NCBI GenBank assembly: GCA_017551465.1 | Contig: JAFZLN010000079.1 | Coordinates: forward strand, 1 to 12,656 | Origin: Bacilli bacterium | GTDB taxonomy: Bacteria; Bacillota_I; Bacilli_A; RFN20; CAG-826 | Length of the DNA: 12,656 nt | Reading direction: 5' to 3' | Part shown: positions 1 through 5,860 of the stretch, in pieces | How positions within the stretch are numbered: the stretch's first letter is position 1 | Layout of the letters: the number at the start of each line of letters is the position of its first letter | Made by a program: the position numbers and the translations under genes | The notes under the pieces: model-generated | What the model saw: only the letters and a program-made list of their open reading frames with translations | What the model was told of the DNA's origin: nothing | The model's database searches: none

Positions 1-396
1 CAAGACATCGGAAGTGATATCATGGTTATTGAATTCCCGTATGATAACTTAAACTACAACATTGATTTAGAACCATACGCAGATCAACGCGAAGGAATGG
101 ATCGTTGTCGTATCTGTTTTAGAAAGAGATTGGGTCAAGCTATTGAGTACGCTGAAGCACACAATTTTGATTTTGTGGGTACAGTCATGAGCATCTCTAG
201 GTTCAAAAATTCCCAAGATTTGAACAAGATTGGATTAGAACTATCTGAGGGCAAAAAGGTCCAATGGCTACCCGCTGATTTTAAGAAAAATGGGGGCTAT
301 GAAAAGTCTCTAGATATCGTCCGCAAGTATGGTTTGTACTTCCAGCATTACTGTGGCTGCAAGTTCTCAATCAGAGCAAAAAAAGACGAAATTTAA
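1..396 (+). CDS. queH: Epoxyqueuosine reductase QueH, C-terminal part (5' end cut by window)
   Basis: The frame is open from base 1, so the ATG at 22 is probably internal and the true start lies outside the window; 131 residues are visible, while QueH proteins are usually about 180-250. QueH reduces epoxyqueuosine to queuosine, the last step of the modified base at the wobble position of tRNAs with GUN anticodons, and is the non-orthologous replacement of QueG. Visible family marks, in fragment numbering, are a CRICF..RL block (Cys36, Cys39), a KN...IG segment, WLPADFKK, and the closing YCGCKFS (Cys118, Cys120); paired cysteines of this kind are expected to hold the iron-sulfur cluster. The N-terminal cysteine pair is beyond the edge. 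It ends with TAA at 394-396 and is followed by a terminator, so it is a separate transcript from the ribosomal operon. Identification is by recalled motif pattern, not by search. Confidence 0.85.
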   Translation, partial: QDIGSDIMVIEFPYDNLNYNIDLEPYADQREGMDRCRICFRKRLGQAIEYAEAHNFDFVGTVMSISRFKNSQDLNKIGLELSEGKKVQWLPADFKKNGGYEKSLDIVRKYGLYFQHYCGCKFSIRAKKDEI

Positions 397-420
397 GTAG
401 TCAAAAATTGAAAAATGAGG

Positions 421-450
421 GGTGAAAAATGACTTTTTCGCCTTTTTTGT
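421..450 (+). terminator. Rho-independent terminator after queH
   Basis: A 9-bp stem pairs GGTGAAAAA (421-429) with TTTTTCGCC (434-442), with one G-U pair and a TGAC tetraloop, followed at once by six T (443-448). It lies 24 bases after the queH stop codon, which isolates queH from the ribosomal operon downstream. Confidence 0.85.
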
Positions 451-508
451 TGCAAATTTTTTGCTTTGAAAATCGCATCACATGTCGCTTCTTTTTCGGT
501 TTCTCGCC

Positions 509-534
509 TTTATATATTTAAATTTATTTAATAA
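509..534 (+). promoter_or_regulatory. A/T tract placed like an UP element
   Basis: Twenty-six bases in a row are A or T, ending five bases before the -35 box of the next feature. This is the position (about -40 to -65 from the expected transcription start) where A/T-rich UP elements bind the alpha subunit C-terminal domain of RNA polymerase, as is typical of rRNA and ribosomal-protein promoters. Function is inferred from position and composition. Confidence 0.55.
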
Positions 535-538
535 GTTG

Positions 539-567
539 TTGACAGCGTATACACACTCACGTATGAT
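539..567 (+). promoter_or_regulatory. Sigma-70/SigA-type promoter of the S10-spc operon
   Basis: A perfect -35 box TTGACA (539-544) and a -10 box TATGAT (562-567) are separated by exactly 17 bases. The expected start of transcription is near 574. This gives a 5' untranslated leader of about 130 nt before rpsJ. It is the only convincing promoter found in the window, so it probably drives all genes from rpsJ to map and beyond. Confidence 0.9.
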
Positions 568-580
568 ATTAAACGTTGAC

Positions 581-676
581 GGCTCGCGTTGACGTGCGAG
601 GTTGCTGATACACCCACAGGCGTTGTCATGAAGGTGTATTCAGGTAATTCGCACTGAGAGAGTTAAAGTCAAAGCC
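581..676 (+). promoter_or_regulatory. Structured 5' leader RNA of the S10 operon, candidate autoregulatory element
   Basis: Read as RNA, the leader can form one long nested hairpin. From outside in: GGCT (581-584) with AGCC (673-676); a CGCG bulge; TTGAC (589-593) with GTCAA (668-672); GTGCGAG (594-600) with TTCGCAC (648-654, one G-U); an internal loop GTTG/GTAA; CTGATACACC (605-614) with GGTGTAT-T-CAG (633-643, one bulged U); and an 18-nt apical loop (615-632). A competing local hairpin pairs CTCGC (583-587) with GCGAG (596-600). The rpsJ Shine-Dalgarno at 687-692 lies outside the long hairpin and there is no U-tract after it, so the mode of control is not clear. In E. coli the S10 leader is bound by L4 (encoded here at 1808); by analogy this may be an autogenous site, but the ligand is inference. 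Confidence 0.65.
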
Positions 677-703
677 TGATAGTGATAGGAGGAAAAACAA
701 TTC

Positions 704-1015
704 ATGGCAAAAGCAACCACAATTAGGGTTCGTCTTAAAGCGTATGATCATGTCAACTTAGACTTAAGTGCTGAAAAGATCATCGCCGCGGCGAAAAACA
801 CAGGCGCCACAGTTGTTGGCCCAATTCCGCTCCCAACGGAAAAGCAAGTGTTCACAATTCTAAGAGCGGTTCACAAGTACAAAGATTCTCGTGAACAATT
901 CGAAATCAGAACACACAAAAGAATCATCGATATTAAGAACTACCGCAAAGAAACTCTTGATTCCTTAAAGAATCTCGACTTACCAGCCGGTGTTGATATC
1001 GAAATCAAATTATAG
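704..1015 (+). CDS. rpsJ: 30S ribosomal protein S10
   Basis: First gene of the S10 cluster. S10 sits in the head of the 30S subunit near the A site and also binds NusB in antitermination complexes. The product is 103 residues, the normal family length, and shows IRVRLKAYDH near the start, the GP(I/V)PLPT loop at about residues 39-45 (the long loop that reaches into the 30S head), the EQFEIRTHKR segment near 65 and the ending PAGVDIEIKL. The start at 704 is set by AGGAGG at 687-692, eleven bases upstream. The TAG stop (1013-1015) overlaps the AGGAGG that serves rplC. Preceded by the promoter and structured leader described separately. Confidence 0.98.
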   Translation: MAKATTIRVRLKAYDHVNLDLSAEKIIAAAKNTGATVVGPIPLPTEKQVFTILRAVHKYKDSREQFEIRTHKRIIDIKNYRKETLDSLKNLDLPAGVDIEIKL

Positions 1016-1028
1016 GAGGTAAGAGTCA

Positions 1029-1784
1029 ATGAAAGCTATTGTCGGTAGAAAAATGGGCATGACTGAAGTCTTCACTGAAGATGGCCAAATCTACGCTGTG
1101 ACAGTCGTTGAAGTCTTACCAAACGTTGTCACACAAGTCAAAACTGTTGAAAAAGACGGTTATGCCGCTGTGCAAGTTGGTTATGAAGAATTAAAAGAAT
1201 CCAGAGCCAACAAATGCGAAAAGGGAATCGCAAAGAAAGCCAATACAGTCCCACATGAAGTCCTTAAAGAATTAAAGGGCGATGAAATGACCGGTTACCA
1301 ACTCGGTGATGTCATCAAAGCAGACATCTTCAAAGCTGGCGACGTCGTTGATGTCATTGGCACAAGCAAGGGTCACGGTTTCTCCGGTGTTATCAAACGT
1401 TGGAATCAAACCATTGGTCCAAAAGGTCACGGTTCAGGTTACCACAGAGGTCAAGGTACCTTCGCTAATAACGGTCGTTACAACCACGGCGTTATGCCAG
1501 GTAAACACATGTCCGGTCATTACGGTAACGAATCTGCAACAGTCCTCAATCAAATGATCGTCGCTGTTGATGCAGAAAAGAACTACATCTTAGTCAAAGG
1601 TGGTATCCCAGGTGCTCGTAAATCAATCGTTGTCTTACGTAGCGCTATCAAAGATGTCAAACATCCAGAAGTGATTAAACCACTCATCGATCGCACTCCA
1701 GTTGCTGCTGAAGAACCAGTCGTCGAAGCTCCTGCTCAAGAAGCTCCAGTCGAAGAAGCTCCAGCTACTGAAGCCGCAGAATAA
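1029..1784 (+). CDS. rplC: 50S ribosomal protein L3 with acidic C-terminal extension
   Basis: L3 is an early assembly protein of the 50S subunit whose central loop reaches toward the peptidyl transferase centre. The product has 251 residues against about 205-215 in most bacteria. The core (1 to about 210) begins MKAIVGRKMGMTEVF and carries GTSKGHGFSGVIKRW (111-125), HGSGYHR (134-140), PGKHMSGHYGNE (157-168) and ILVKGGIPGA (187-196). Residues 141-156 of the central loop do not show the common PGS(I/M)G pattern (see findings). Residues about 211-251 are an added tail rich in Ala, Glu and Pro with repeated EAP units. AGGAGG at 1014-1019 sets the start at 1029. Part of the S10 operon, 13 bases after rpsJ and 23 bases before rplD. 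Confidence 0.97.
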   Translation: MKAIVGRKMGMTEVFTEDGQIYAVTVVEVLPNVVTQVKTVEKDGYAAVQVGYEELKESRANKCEKGIAKKANTVPHEVLKELKGDEMTGYQLGDVIKADIFKAGDVVDVIGTSKGHGFSGVIKRWNQTIGPKGHGSGYHRGQGTFANNGRYNHGVMPGKHMSGHYGNESATVLNQMIVAVDAEKNYILVKGGIPGARKSIVVLRSAIKDVKHPEVIKPLIDRTPVAAEEPVVEAPAQEAPVEEAPATEAAE

Positions 1785-1807
1785 GAACGGAAAGGAGAAC
1801 AGTAATT

Positions 1808-2446
1808 ATGGCAGAAAAGAAAACCGTCAGTGTTAAAGTCCTTAACATGGCTGGCGAAGAAGTCTCCAAGATGAACCTCAATGCTGAAATCTTCGGTATT
1901 GAACCACATCAACAAGCAATGTTCGACGCCGTTCAAGTAGAACAAGCTAACCAAAGACAAGCAACCGCTAAAACTAAAGTCAGACATGAAGTTAGTGGTG
2001 GTGGTAAAAAGCCATGGCGCCAAAAAGGCACAGGTCGCGCTCGTGCAGGTAGCAGCCGCTCCCCAATCTGGGTCGGTGGCGGAACAGTCTTCGGACCAGT
2101 TGGAAATCAAAACTTCAAGATTTCCCAAAACAGAAAAGAACATAAACTTGCGCTCAAGTCTGCGTTAAGTTTAAAAACAAAAGATGGACTCTTAGTCATC
2201 GACGAAATCAAATTTGATGAAAAGAAAACCAAAAACTTCGTTAACTTCTTAGACGCTATCAAAGTTGGTGGTAAAGCTCTCGTCGTCGTCGATGAAATCA
2301 CAGAAGAAATCTTCGCTAGCTCCCGCAACGTTGGATTCGCCAAAGTTGTCACAAGCGATAACATCAGTGTTGTTGACCTATTAAATGTTGATAACCTCGT
2401 TATGAGCAAAGCTAGCATCAAAACAGTTGAGGAGGCATTAAAGTAA
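1808..2446 (+). CDS. rplD: 50S ribosomal protein L4
   Basis: L4 binds 23S rRNA domain I and sends a long loop to the constriction of the nascent-peptide exit tunnel; in E. coli it is also the repressor of the S10 operon. The 212 residues match the family. The extended loop is plain: RHEVSGGGKKPWRQKGTGRA (residues 59-78) followed by AGSSRSPIWVGGG and GPVGN near 100. The N-terminal part (1-30) is the usual variable beta region. AAAGGAG at 1791-1797 sets the start. The rplW Shine-Dalgarno (2431-2435) lies inside the last codons and only one base separates the stop from the rplW ATG, which suggests translational coupling. Confidence 0.98.
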   Translation: MAEKKTVSVKVLNMAGEEVSKMNLNAEIFGIEPHQQAMFDAVQVEQANQRQATAKTKVRHEVSGGGKKPWRQKGTGRARAGSSRSPIWVGGGTVFGPVGNQNFKISQNRKEHKLALKSALSLKTKDGLLVIDEIKFDEKKTKNFVNFLDAIKVGGKALVVVDEITEEIFASSRNVGFAKVVTSDNISVVDLLNVDNLVMSKASIKTVEEALK

Positions 2447-2447
2447 T

Positions 2448-2786
2448 ATGGCAGCCAAAAAGAAAACAGAAGCCGCTAACCGCTTCCCAAAAGCGACTGA
2501 AAAAGACTTCACAGTTATCGTTAAACCATTAATCACCGAAAAAACAATGGCCTTAATGCAAAACGAAAACAAGGTCACAGTCAAAGTGCTCGATAGCGCT
2601 AACAAGACAGAAATCAAATTAGCGTTTGAAAGAATCTTCCAAGTCAAAGTTACAGACGTGAAAGTTATCAATCAAAGAGCCAAAGAAACAACCAGAGGCA
2701 CCAGATATGCTGGTAGCATCTCCGGTTTCAAGAAAGCCGTTGTTACCGTCGCTGAAGGCGAAGCAATCGACTTATTCAAAGAATAA
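2448..2786 (+). CDS. rplW: 50S ribosomal protein L23
   Basis: L23 lies at the exit of the nascent-peptide tunnel and is the docking site for trigger factor and SRP. The product has 112 residues, slightly above the usual 95-100, because of about 18 N-terminal residues rich in Lys and Ala before the conserved core. The core shows VIVKPLITEKTM (23-34), ANKTEIKLAFERIFQVKV and a C-terminal VVTVAEGEAIDLF. The basic region before the last strand (KETTRGTRYAGSISGFKKA) replaces the more usual GK.KR.G pattern. Starts one base after the rplD stop. Its stop codon TAA (2784-2786) lies within a hairpin described separately. Confidence 0.96.
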   Translation: MAAKKKTEAANRFPKATEKDFTVIVKPLITEKTMALMQNENKVTVKVLDSANKTEIKLAFERIFQVKVTDVKVINQRAKETTRGTRYAGSISGFKKAVVTVAEGEAIDLFKE

Positions 2787-2802
2787 GGCAGTTCACTTAT
2801 TC
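2771..2802 (+). repeat. Overlapping alternative hairpins at the rplW-rplB junction
   Basis: Three 7-base blocks lie in a row: CTTATTC (2771-2777), GAATAAG (2781-2787), CTTATTC (2796-2802). The middle block is the exact reverse complement of both outer ones, so the mRNA can form either an upstream hairpin with a 3-nt AAA loop or a downstream hairpin with an 8-nt loop, not both. The rplW stop codon is in the shared arm. The direct repeat extends to ten bases (CTTATTCAAA). There is no U-tract, so this is not a terminator. Confidence 0.6.
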
Positions 2803-2823
2803 AAATTATAGGAGGACAAAGTA

Positions 2824-3657
2824 ATGTCAATTAGAACTTACAAGCCTACGTCTCCAAGCCGTAGAGCTATGACAAATTCGACATTCGGTGAAATCACTAC
2901 ATCCACTCCTGAGAAGAGCTTATTAGTCAGTTTATCCAAATCTGGTGGTAGAAATAATCAAGGTAAGATTACCTGCCGCCACATTGGTGGAGGTCACAAA
3001 CGCAAATATCGTGTTATTGACTTCAAACGTAATAAAGATGGCATCCCAGCAGTAGTGAAGACAATCGAATACGATCCAAACAGAAACGCAAGAATCTGCT
3101 TACTCAGCTACGCTGATGGCGAGAAGAGATACATTCTCGCTCCAAAAGATATCAAACTTGGTTACAAGATCATGTCTGGTGAAGAAGTTGATATCATGCC
3201 TGGTAATGCCTGCTTACTCAAAAACATTCCAGAAGGTACATTAGTTCACAACATCGAATTAGTTCCTGGTAGAGGCGGCCAATTATGTAGAGCCGCTGGT
3301 GCTTACGCTCAAGTGTTAGGTGCTGAAGGTAAATATGTTACCCTCCGCTTAATGAGTGGCGAAGTCCGCAGAATCTTAGGAACATGCCGTGCGACAATCG
3401 GTACAGTCGGTAATGAAGACTGGAACCTCGTCAATCTCGGTAAAGCCGGTAAAACAAGATGGGCCGGCGTCAGACCTACCGTCCGTGGTAGTGTCATGAA
3501 CCCAAACGATCACCCACATGGTGGTGGTGAAGGTAAGTGTCCAGTTGGTCGTGATGCACCAAGAACCCCATGGGGCAAACGTGCATTAGGCGTCAAGACA
3601 CGTAACAACAAGAAAGCCAGCGGCAAATTAATCGTTCGCCGTAGAAATGGCAAATAA
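2824..3657 (+). CDS. rplB: 50S ribosomal protein L2
   Basis: L2 is needed for subunit joining and lies near the peptidyl transferase centre. The 277 residues are the standard length. Visible blocks: YKPTSPSRRAM (6-16), GGRNNQGKIT (41-50), GGGHKRKYRVIDFKR (55-69), IEYDPNRNARI (81-91), RAAGAYAQVLG (156-166), RPTVRGSVMNPNDHPHGGGE (217-236), where the histidines 230 and 232 correspond to the conserved HPHGGGEG region, and the basic ending KLIVRRRNGK. AGGAGG at 2810-2815 sets the start. The spacer from rplW is 37 bases, one of the two longest inside the operon, and contains a double hairpin. Confidence 0.98.
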   Translation: MSIRTYKPTSPSRRAMTNSTFGEITTSTPEKSLLVSLSKSGGRNNQGKITCRHIGGGHKRKYRVIDFKRNKDGIPAVVKTIEYDPNRNARICLLSYADGEKRYILAPKDIKLGYKIMSGEEVDIMPGNACLLKNIPEGTLVHNIELVPGRGGQLCRAAGAYAQVLGAEGKYVTLRLMSGEVRRILGTCRATIGTVGNEDWNLVNLGKAGKTRWAGVRPTVRGSVMNPNDHPHGGGEGKCPVGRDAPRTPWGKRALGVKTRNNKKASGKLIVRRRNGK

Positions 3658-3678
3658 TCGCGAAAGGAGATAGAAATT

Positions 3679-3972
3679 ATGGCAAGAAGTTTGAAAAAAG
3701 GCGCATTCGTCGATGCTTCCTTAATGAAGAAAGTCGATGCATTAAACGCTGCTAACAAAAAAGAAGTCATTAAGACTTGGTCACGCCGTTCTACCATCTA
3801 CCCATCATTCGTGGGTCATACATTCGCGGTTTATAACGGTAAAGAACACATCTCTGTCTATGTCACAGAAGATATGGTCGGACACAAATTAGGTGAATTC
3901 TCCCCAACAAGAAAATTCACTGGACATACAGGCCACACTGCTGAAGATAAAGCAGCTGCCGCCGGTAAATAG
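3679..3972 (+). CDS. rpsS: 30S ribosomal protein S19
   Basis: S19 lies in the 30S head with S13 and contacts the 50S subunit at an intersubunit bridge. The 97 residues are close to the usual 92-93. Conserved blocks include MARSLKKGAFVD at the start, KTWSRRSTIYPSFVGHTFAVYNG (about 32-54), VGHKLGEFSPTRKF and the final GHTGH before an Ala/Lys-rich tail of about ten residues. AAAGGAG at 3663-3669 precedes the start at 3679. TAG stop at 3970-3972, followed at once by the rplV ribosome binding site. Confidence 0.97.
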   Translation: MARSLKKGAFVDASLMKKVDALNAANKKEVIKTWSRRSTIYPSFVGHTFAVYNGKEHISVYVTEDMVGHKLGEFSPTRKFTGHTGHTAEDKAAAAGK

Positions 3973-3973
3973 T

Positions 3974-3979
3974 AGGAGG
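3974..3979 (+). promoter_or_regulatory. Ribosome binding site that fixes the long start of rplV
   Basis: AGGAGG here is nine bases before the ATG at 3989. The ATG at 4196, which would give an ordinary 112-residue L22, has no purine-rich Shine-Dalgarno before it. The long N-terminal extension of L22 is therefore translated. Confidence 0.85.
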
Positions 3980-3988
3980 GTCTAATAC

Positions 3989-4534
3989 ATGGCAGAAACA
4001 AAGAAAACAACTGCTAAAAAGACAACCAAAAAGGTTGCTGAACCAGTAGTTGAAGAAACAAAAGTTGAAGCTCCTGTTGAAGAAGCTCCTAAAGCAAAGA
4101 AAGCCCCAGCTAAGAAAGCTGCTCCAAAAGCAGAAAAAGCTGAAGCTCCAAAGAAAGCCAAAGAAGAAAAGAAGGCTGAAGCTCCTAAAAAGCCAATGCC
4201 AACAGAAGCTAGAGCGATCGCGAAGAACGTCCGCGTTACTCCACGTAAAGTTCGCTTAGTTATCGATCTCGTCAGAGGCTTACCAGTTAAACAAGCGTTA
4301 GGTATTTTAGATAACTTAAACCGTGCCGCTAGCGAACCAGTTGCAAAATTAATCAAATCTGCAGCCGCTAACGCCACCAACAACTTCGGTATGGATGAAG
4401 ATGCATTATACATCGCTCAAATCTATGCTAACGATGGCTTAAGAATGAAGAGATACTTACCAAGAGCTAAAGGCTCAGCCTCAGGCTTAGTCAAACGCAG
4501 CAGCCACATCACAGTTGTGGTCAAGATGAGATAG
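3989..4534 (+). CDS. rplV: 50S ribosomal protein L22 with long Lys/Ala/Pro N-terminal extension
   Basis: L22 contacts all six 23S domains and its long hairpin lines the exit tunnel. The product has 181 residues against the usual 110-115. The conserved protein is residues about 70-181: EARAIAKNVRVTPRKVRLV (73-91), VRGLPVKQAL, LIKSAAANATNNFGMD, and the tunnel hairpin RYLPRAKGSASGLVKRSSHI. Residues 1-69 are an extra, probably disordered segment of Lys, Ala, Pro, Glu and Thr with repeats of KKAPAKKAAPKA and EAPKK type, similar to the tail of L5 (6926). Codon use in the extension is like that of the core. The strong ribosome binding site at 3974-3979 supports the start. Whether the extension is kept in mature ribosomes cannot be told. 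Confidence 0.96.
   Translation: MAETKKTTAKKTTKKVAEPVVEETKVEAPVEEAPKAKKAPAKKAAPKAEKAEAPKKAKEEKKAEAPKKPMPTEARAIAKNVRVTPRKVRLVIDLVRGLPVKQALGILDNLNRAASEPVAKLIKSAAANATNNFGMDEDALYIAQIYANDGLRMKRYLPRAKGSASGLVKRSSHITVVVKMR
4109..4125 (+). repeat. 17-base direct repeat, copy in rplV extension
   Basis: GCTAAGAAAGCTGCTCC is found here and again, identical, at 6959-6975 in the rplE extension. Both encode the same AKKAAP stretch in the same frame, within longer similar DNA. Points to duplication, recombination or shared codon choice in the two tails. Confidence 0.7.
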
Positions 4535-4547
4535 GAGGAAAACATCA

Positions 4548-5228
4548 ATGGGTCAAAAAGTTAATCCAGTAGGCTTAAGAATTGGCGTCAACAAGAATTG
4601 GAATTCTCGTTGGTATGCTAATGATCAAGAATTCCATGTGTTCCTCAACGAAGATGTTAAAGTTCGTGAATTCTTAGAAAAGAAACTCAAAGAAGCTTTA
4701 CTCTCTCACGTCGAAATCGAAAGAATCAAAACCGACAAAGGTTACACTGTGGTCGTCATGGTCTTCGTCGCCCGTCCAGGCGTCGTCATTGGTCAAGACG
4801 GTAAAAATATTAATGAATTAAAAGAACAATTAGCGAAATTACTCAAGAACGCTGAAGTCCGTATCGATGTCGTGGAAGTCAAAAATCCTGACTTAGATGC
4901 CACAATCGTTGCTAGTGAAATCGCTAAGCAATTAGAAGAAAGAGCGAGTTTCAGAACTGCGCAAAAGAAAGCCATCCAAAGAGTCCGCAAAGCTGGCGCT
5001 AAAGGTATCAAAACTTCTGTCAGTGGCCGTTTAGGTGGTGCCGATATCGCCCGTGCTGAAGGCTATCGTGAAGGTGTCATTCCTCTACATACCTTAAGAA
5101 GTGATATTGACTACGCTTGCGTACACGCTGCTACACAATATGGCCGTTTAGGCGTTAAAGTGTGGATCTGCCGTGGCGAAATTCGTCCTGAACTCCAAAA
5201 GAAACAAAATAACGAGAAAGGAGAATAG
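4548..5228 (+). CDS. rpsC: 30S ribosomal protein S3
   Basis: S3 lies at the mRNA entry channel of the 30S subunit and, with S4 and S5, has helicase activity on incoming mRNA. The 226 residues are normal. It starts MGQKVNPVGLRIG; the type II KH domain carries IGQDGKNI with GQDG (82-85) as the GxxG loop; the C-terminal domain shows VSGRLGGADIARAE, TLRSDIDYA, GRLGVKVWICRGE. AGGAGG at 4533-4538 overlaps the rplV TAG stop and sets the start. The last codons contain the rplP ribosome binding site. Confidence 0.98.
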   Translation: MGQKVNPVGLRIGVNKNWNSRWYANDQEFHVFLNEDVKVREFLEKKLKEALLSHVEIERIKTDKGYTVVVMVFVARPGVVIGQDGKNINELKEQLAKLLKNAEVRIDVVEVKNPDLDATIVASEIAKQLEERASFRTAQKKAIQRVRKAGAKGIKTSVSGRLGGADIARAEGYREGVIPLHTLRSDIDYACVHAATQYGRLGVKVWICRGEIRPELQKKQNNEKGE

Positions 5229-5230
5229 TC

Positions 5231-5641
5231 ATGTTACAACCAAAACGTACAAAATATAGACGTCCTCATATCATCAAATATGAAGGACACTGCAAATCCG
5301 CTCCAAAAGTGGCTTTCGGTGAATTTGGTTTACAAGCTCTTGAAGGTGCTTGGGTCACAACTCGTCAAATCGAAGCGGCCCGTATCTGCCTCGCTCGTTA
5401 TACCAAAAGAGGTGGTCAAATCTGGATCAGAATATTCCCACACTTAGCTAAGACTAAAAAGCCTGCTGAAGTCCGTATGGGTTCTGGTAAAGGTTCACCA
5501 GAAGATTGGGTCGCAGTCGTCCGCAAGGGCTGTGTCATGTTCGAAATCGCGGGTGTCGCGGAAGAAGACATGAGAGAAGCACTCCGCTTAGCGGCGTACA
5601 AACTCCCAATCAAATGTAAAGTGATTAAGAAAGGTGAGTAA
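5231..5641 (+). CDS. rplP: 50S ribosomal protein L16
   Basis: L16 binds near the A-site tRNA elbow and is needed for late 50S maturation. The 136 residues are of family length. Blocks: MLQPKRTKYRRPH at the start, FGEFGLQALEGAWVTTRQIE (about 30-49), EAARICLARYTKRGG, RIFPHLAKTKKPAEVRMGSG, then FEIAGV and REALRLAAYKLPIK. The N-terminal segment after KYRRPH (IIKYEGHCKSAPK) differs from the Arg-rich HRGKMRGRAKG of most Bacillota and resembles Mollicutes L16 as I recall them. AAAGGAG (5217-5223) inside the end of rpsC serves the start; only two bases separate rpsC and rplP. Confidence 0.97.
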   Translation: MLQPKRTKYRRPHIIKYEGHCKSAPKVAFGEFGLQALEGAWVTTRQIEAARICLARYTKRGGQIWIRIFPHLAKTKKPAEVRMGSGKGSPEDWVAVVRKGCVMFEIAGVAEEDMREALRLAAYKLPIKCKVIKKGE

Positions 5642-5646
5642 TAGTT

Positions 5647-5847
5647 ATGAAAATTAATGAAGTTCGTGAACTTTCTACGAGTGAATTAAAAGAAAAATTA
5701 TACTCACTCAAGGAACAATTATTCGAGCTCCGCAGAAAGAAAGCTGTCGGTGCCCTCGAAAGAGGTGAAGATGTCATCACCGTGAGAAAAGACATCGCAA
5801 GAGTTAATCTCGTTCTTAGAGAACGTGAATTAGCGGAAAACAAATAG
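5647..5847 (+). CDS. rpmC: 50S ribosomal protein L29
   Basis: Small two-helix protein at the exit of the nascent-peptide tunnel, next to L23. The 66 residues are normal: MKINEVRELSTSELKEKLYS, then LKEQLFELRRKKAVGALER and a helical C-terminus DIARVNLVLRERELAENK. The ribosome binding site is AAGGTGAG (5631-5638), weaker than that of its neighbours and located in the last codons of rplP, five bases before rpmC; translational coupling is likely. Its TAG stop (5845-5847) shares bases with the AGGAGG of rpsQ. Confidence 0.96.
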   Translation: MKINEVRELSTSELKEKLYSLKEQLFELRRKKAVGALERGEDVITVRKDIARVNLVLRERELAENK

Positions 5848-5860
5848 GAGGACTGCTTAG

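Noticed and set aside
452..464. Small inverted repeat GCAAA/TTTGC after the queH terminator
   Set aside because: Five base pairs with a three-base loop in an A/T-rich stretch; no U-tract of its own and no clear role.
575..594. Tandem GTTGACG repeats (575-581 and 588-594) as second and third -35 boxes
   Set aside because: No -10-like sequence lies 16-18 bases downstream of either; the second copy is explained by pairing in the leader structure.
1736..2143. Minus-strand reading frame of 135 codons across the rplC-rplD junction
   Set aside because: Overlaps two certain ribosomal genes on the other strand; composition looks like a shadow and no family is recognisable.
3982..4413. Minus-strand reading frame of 143 codons opposite rplV
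   Set aside because: It is the mirror of the low-complexity rplV extension, rich in Ala/Phe as expected from reversed Lys/Ala codons, with no ribosome binding site or recognisable domain.
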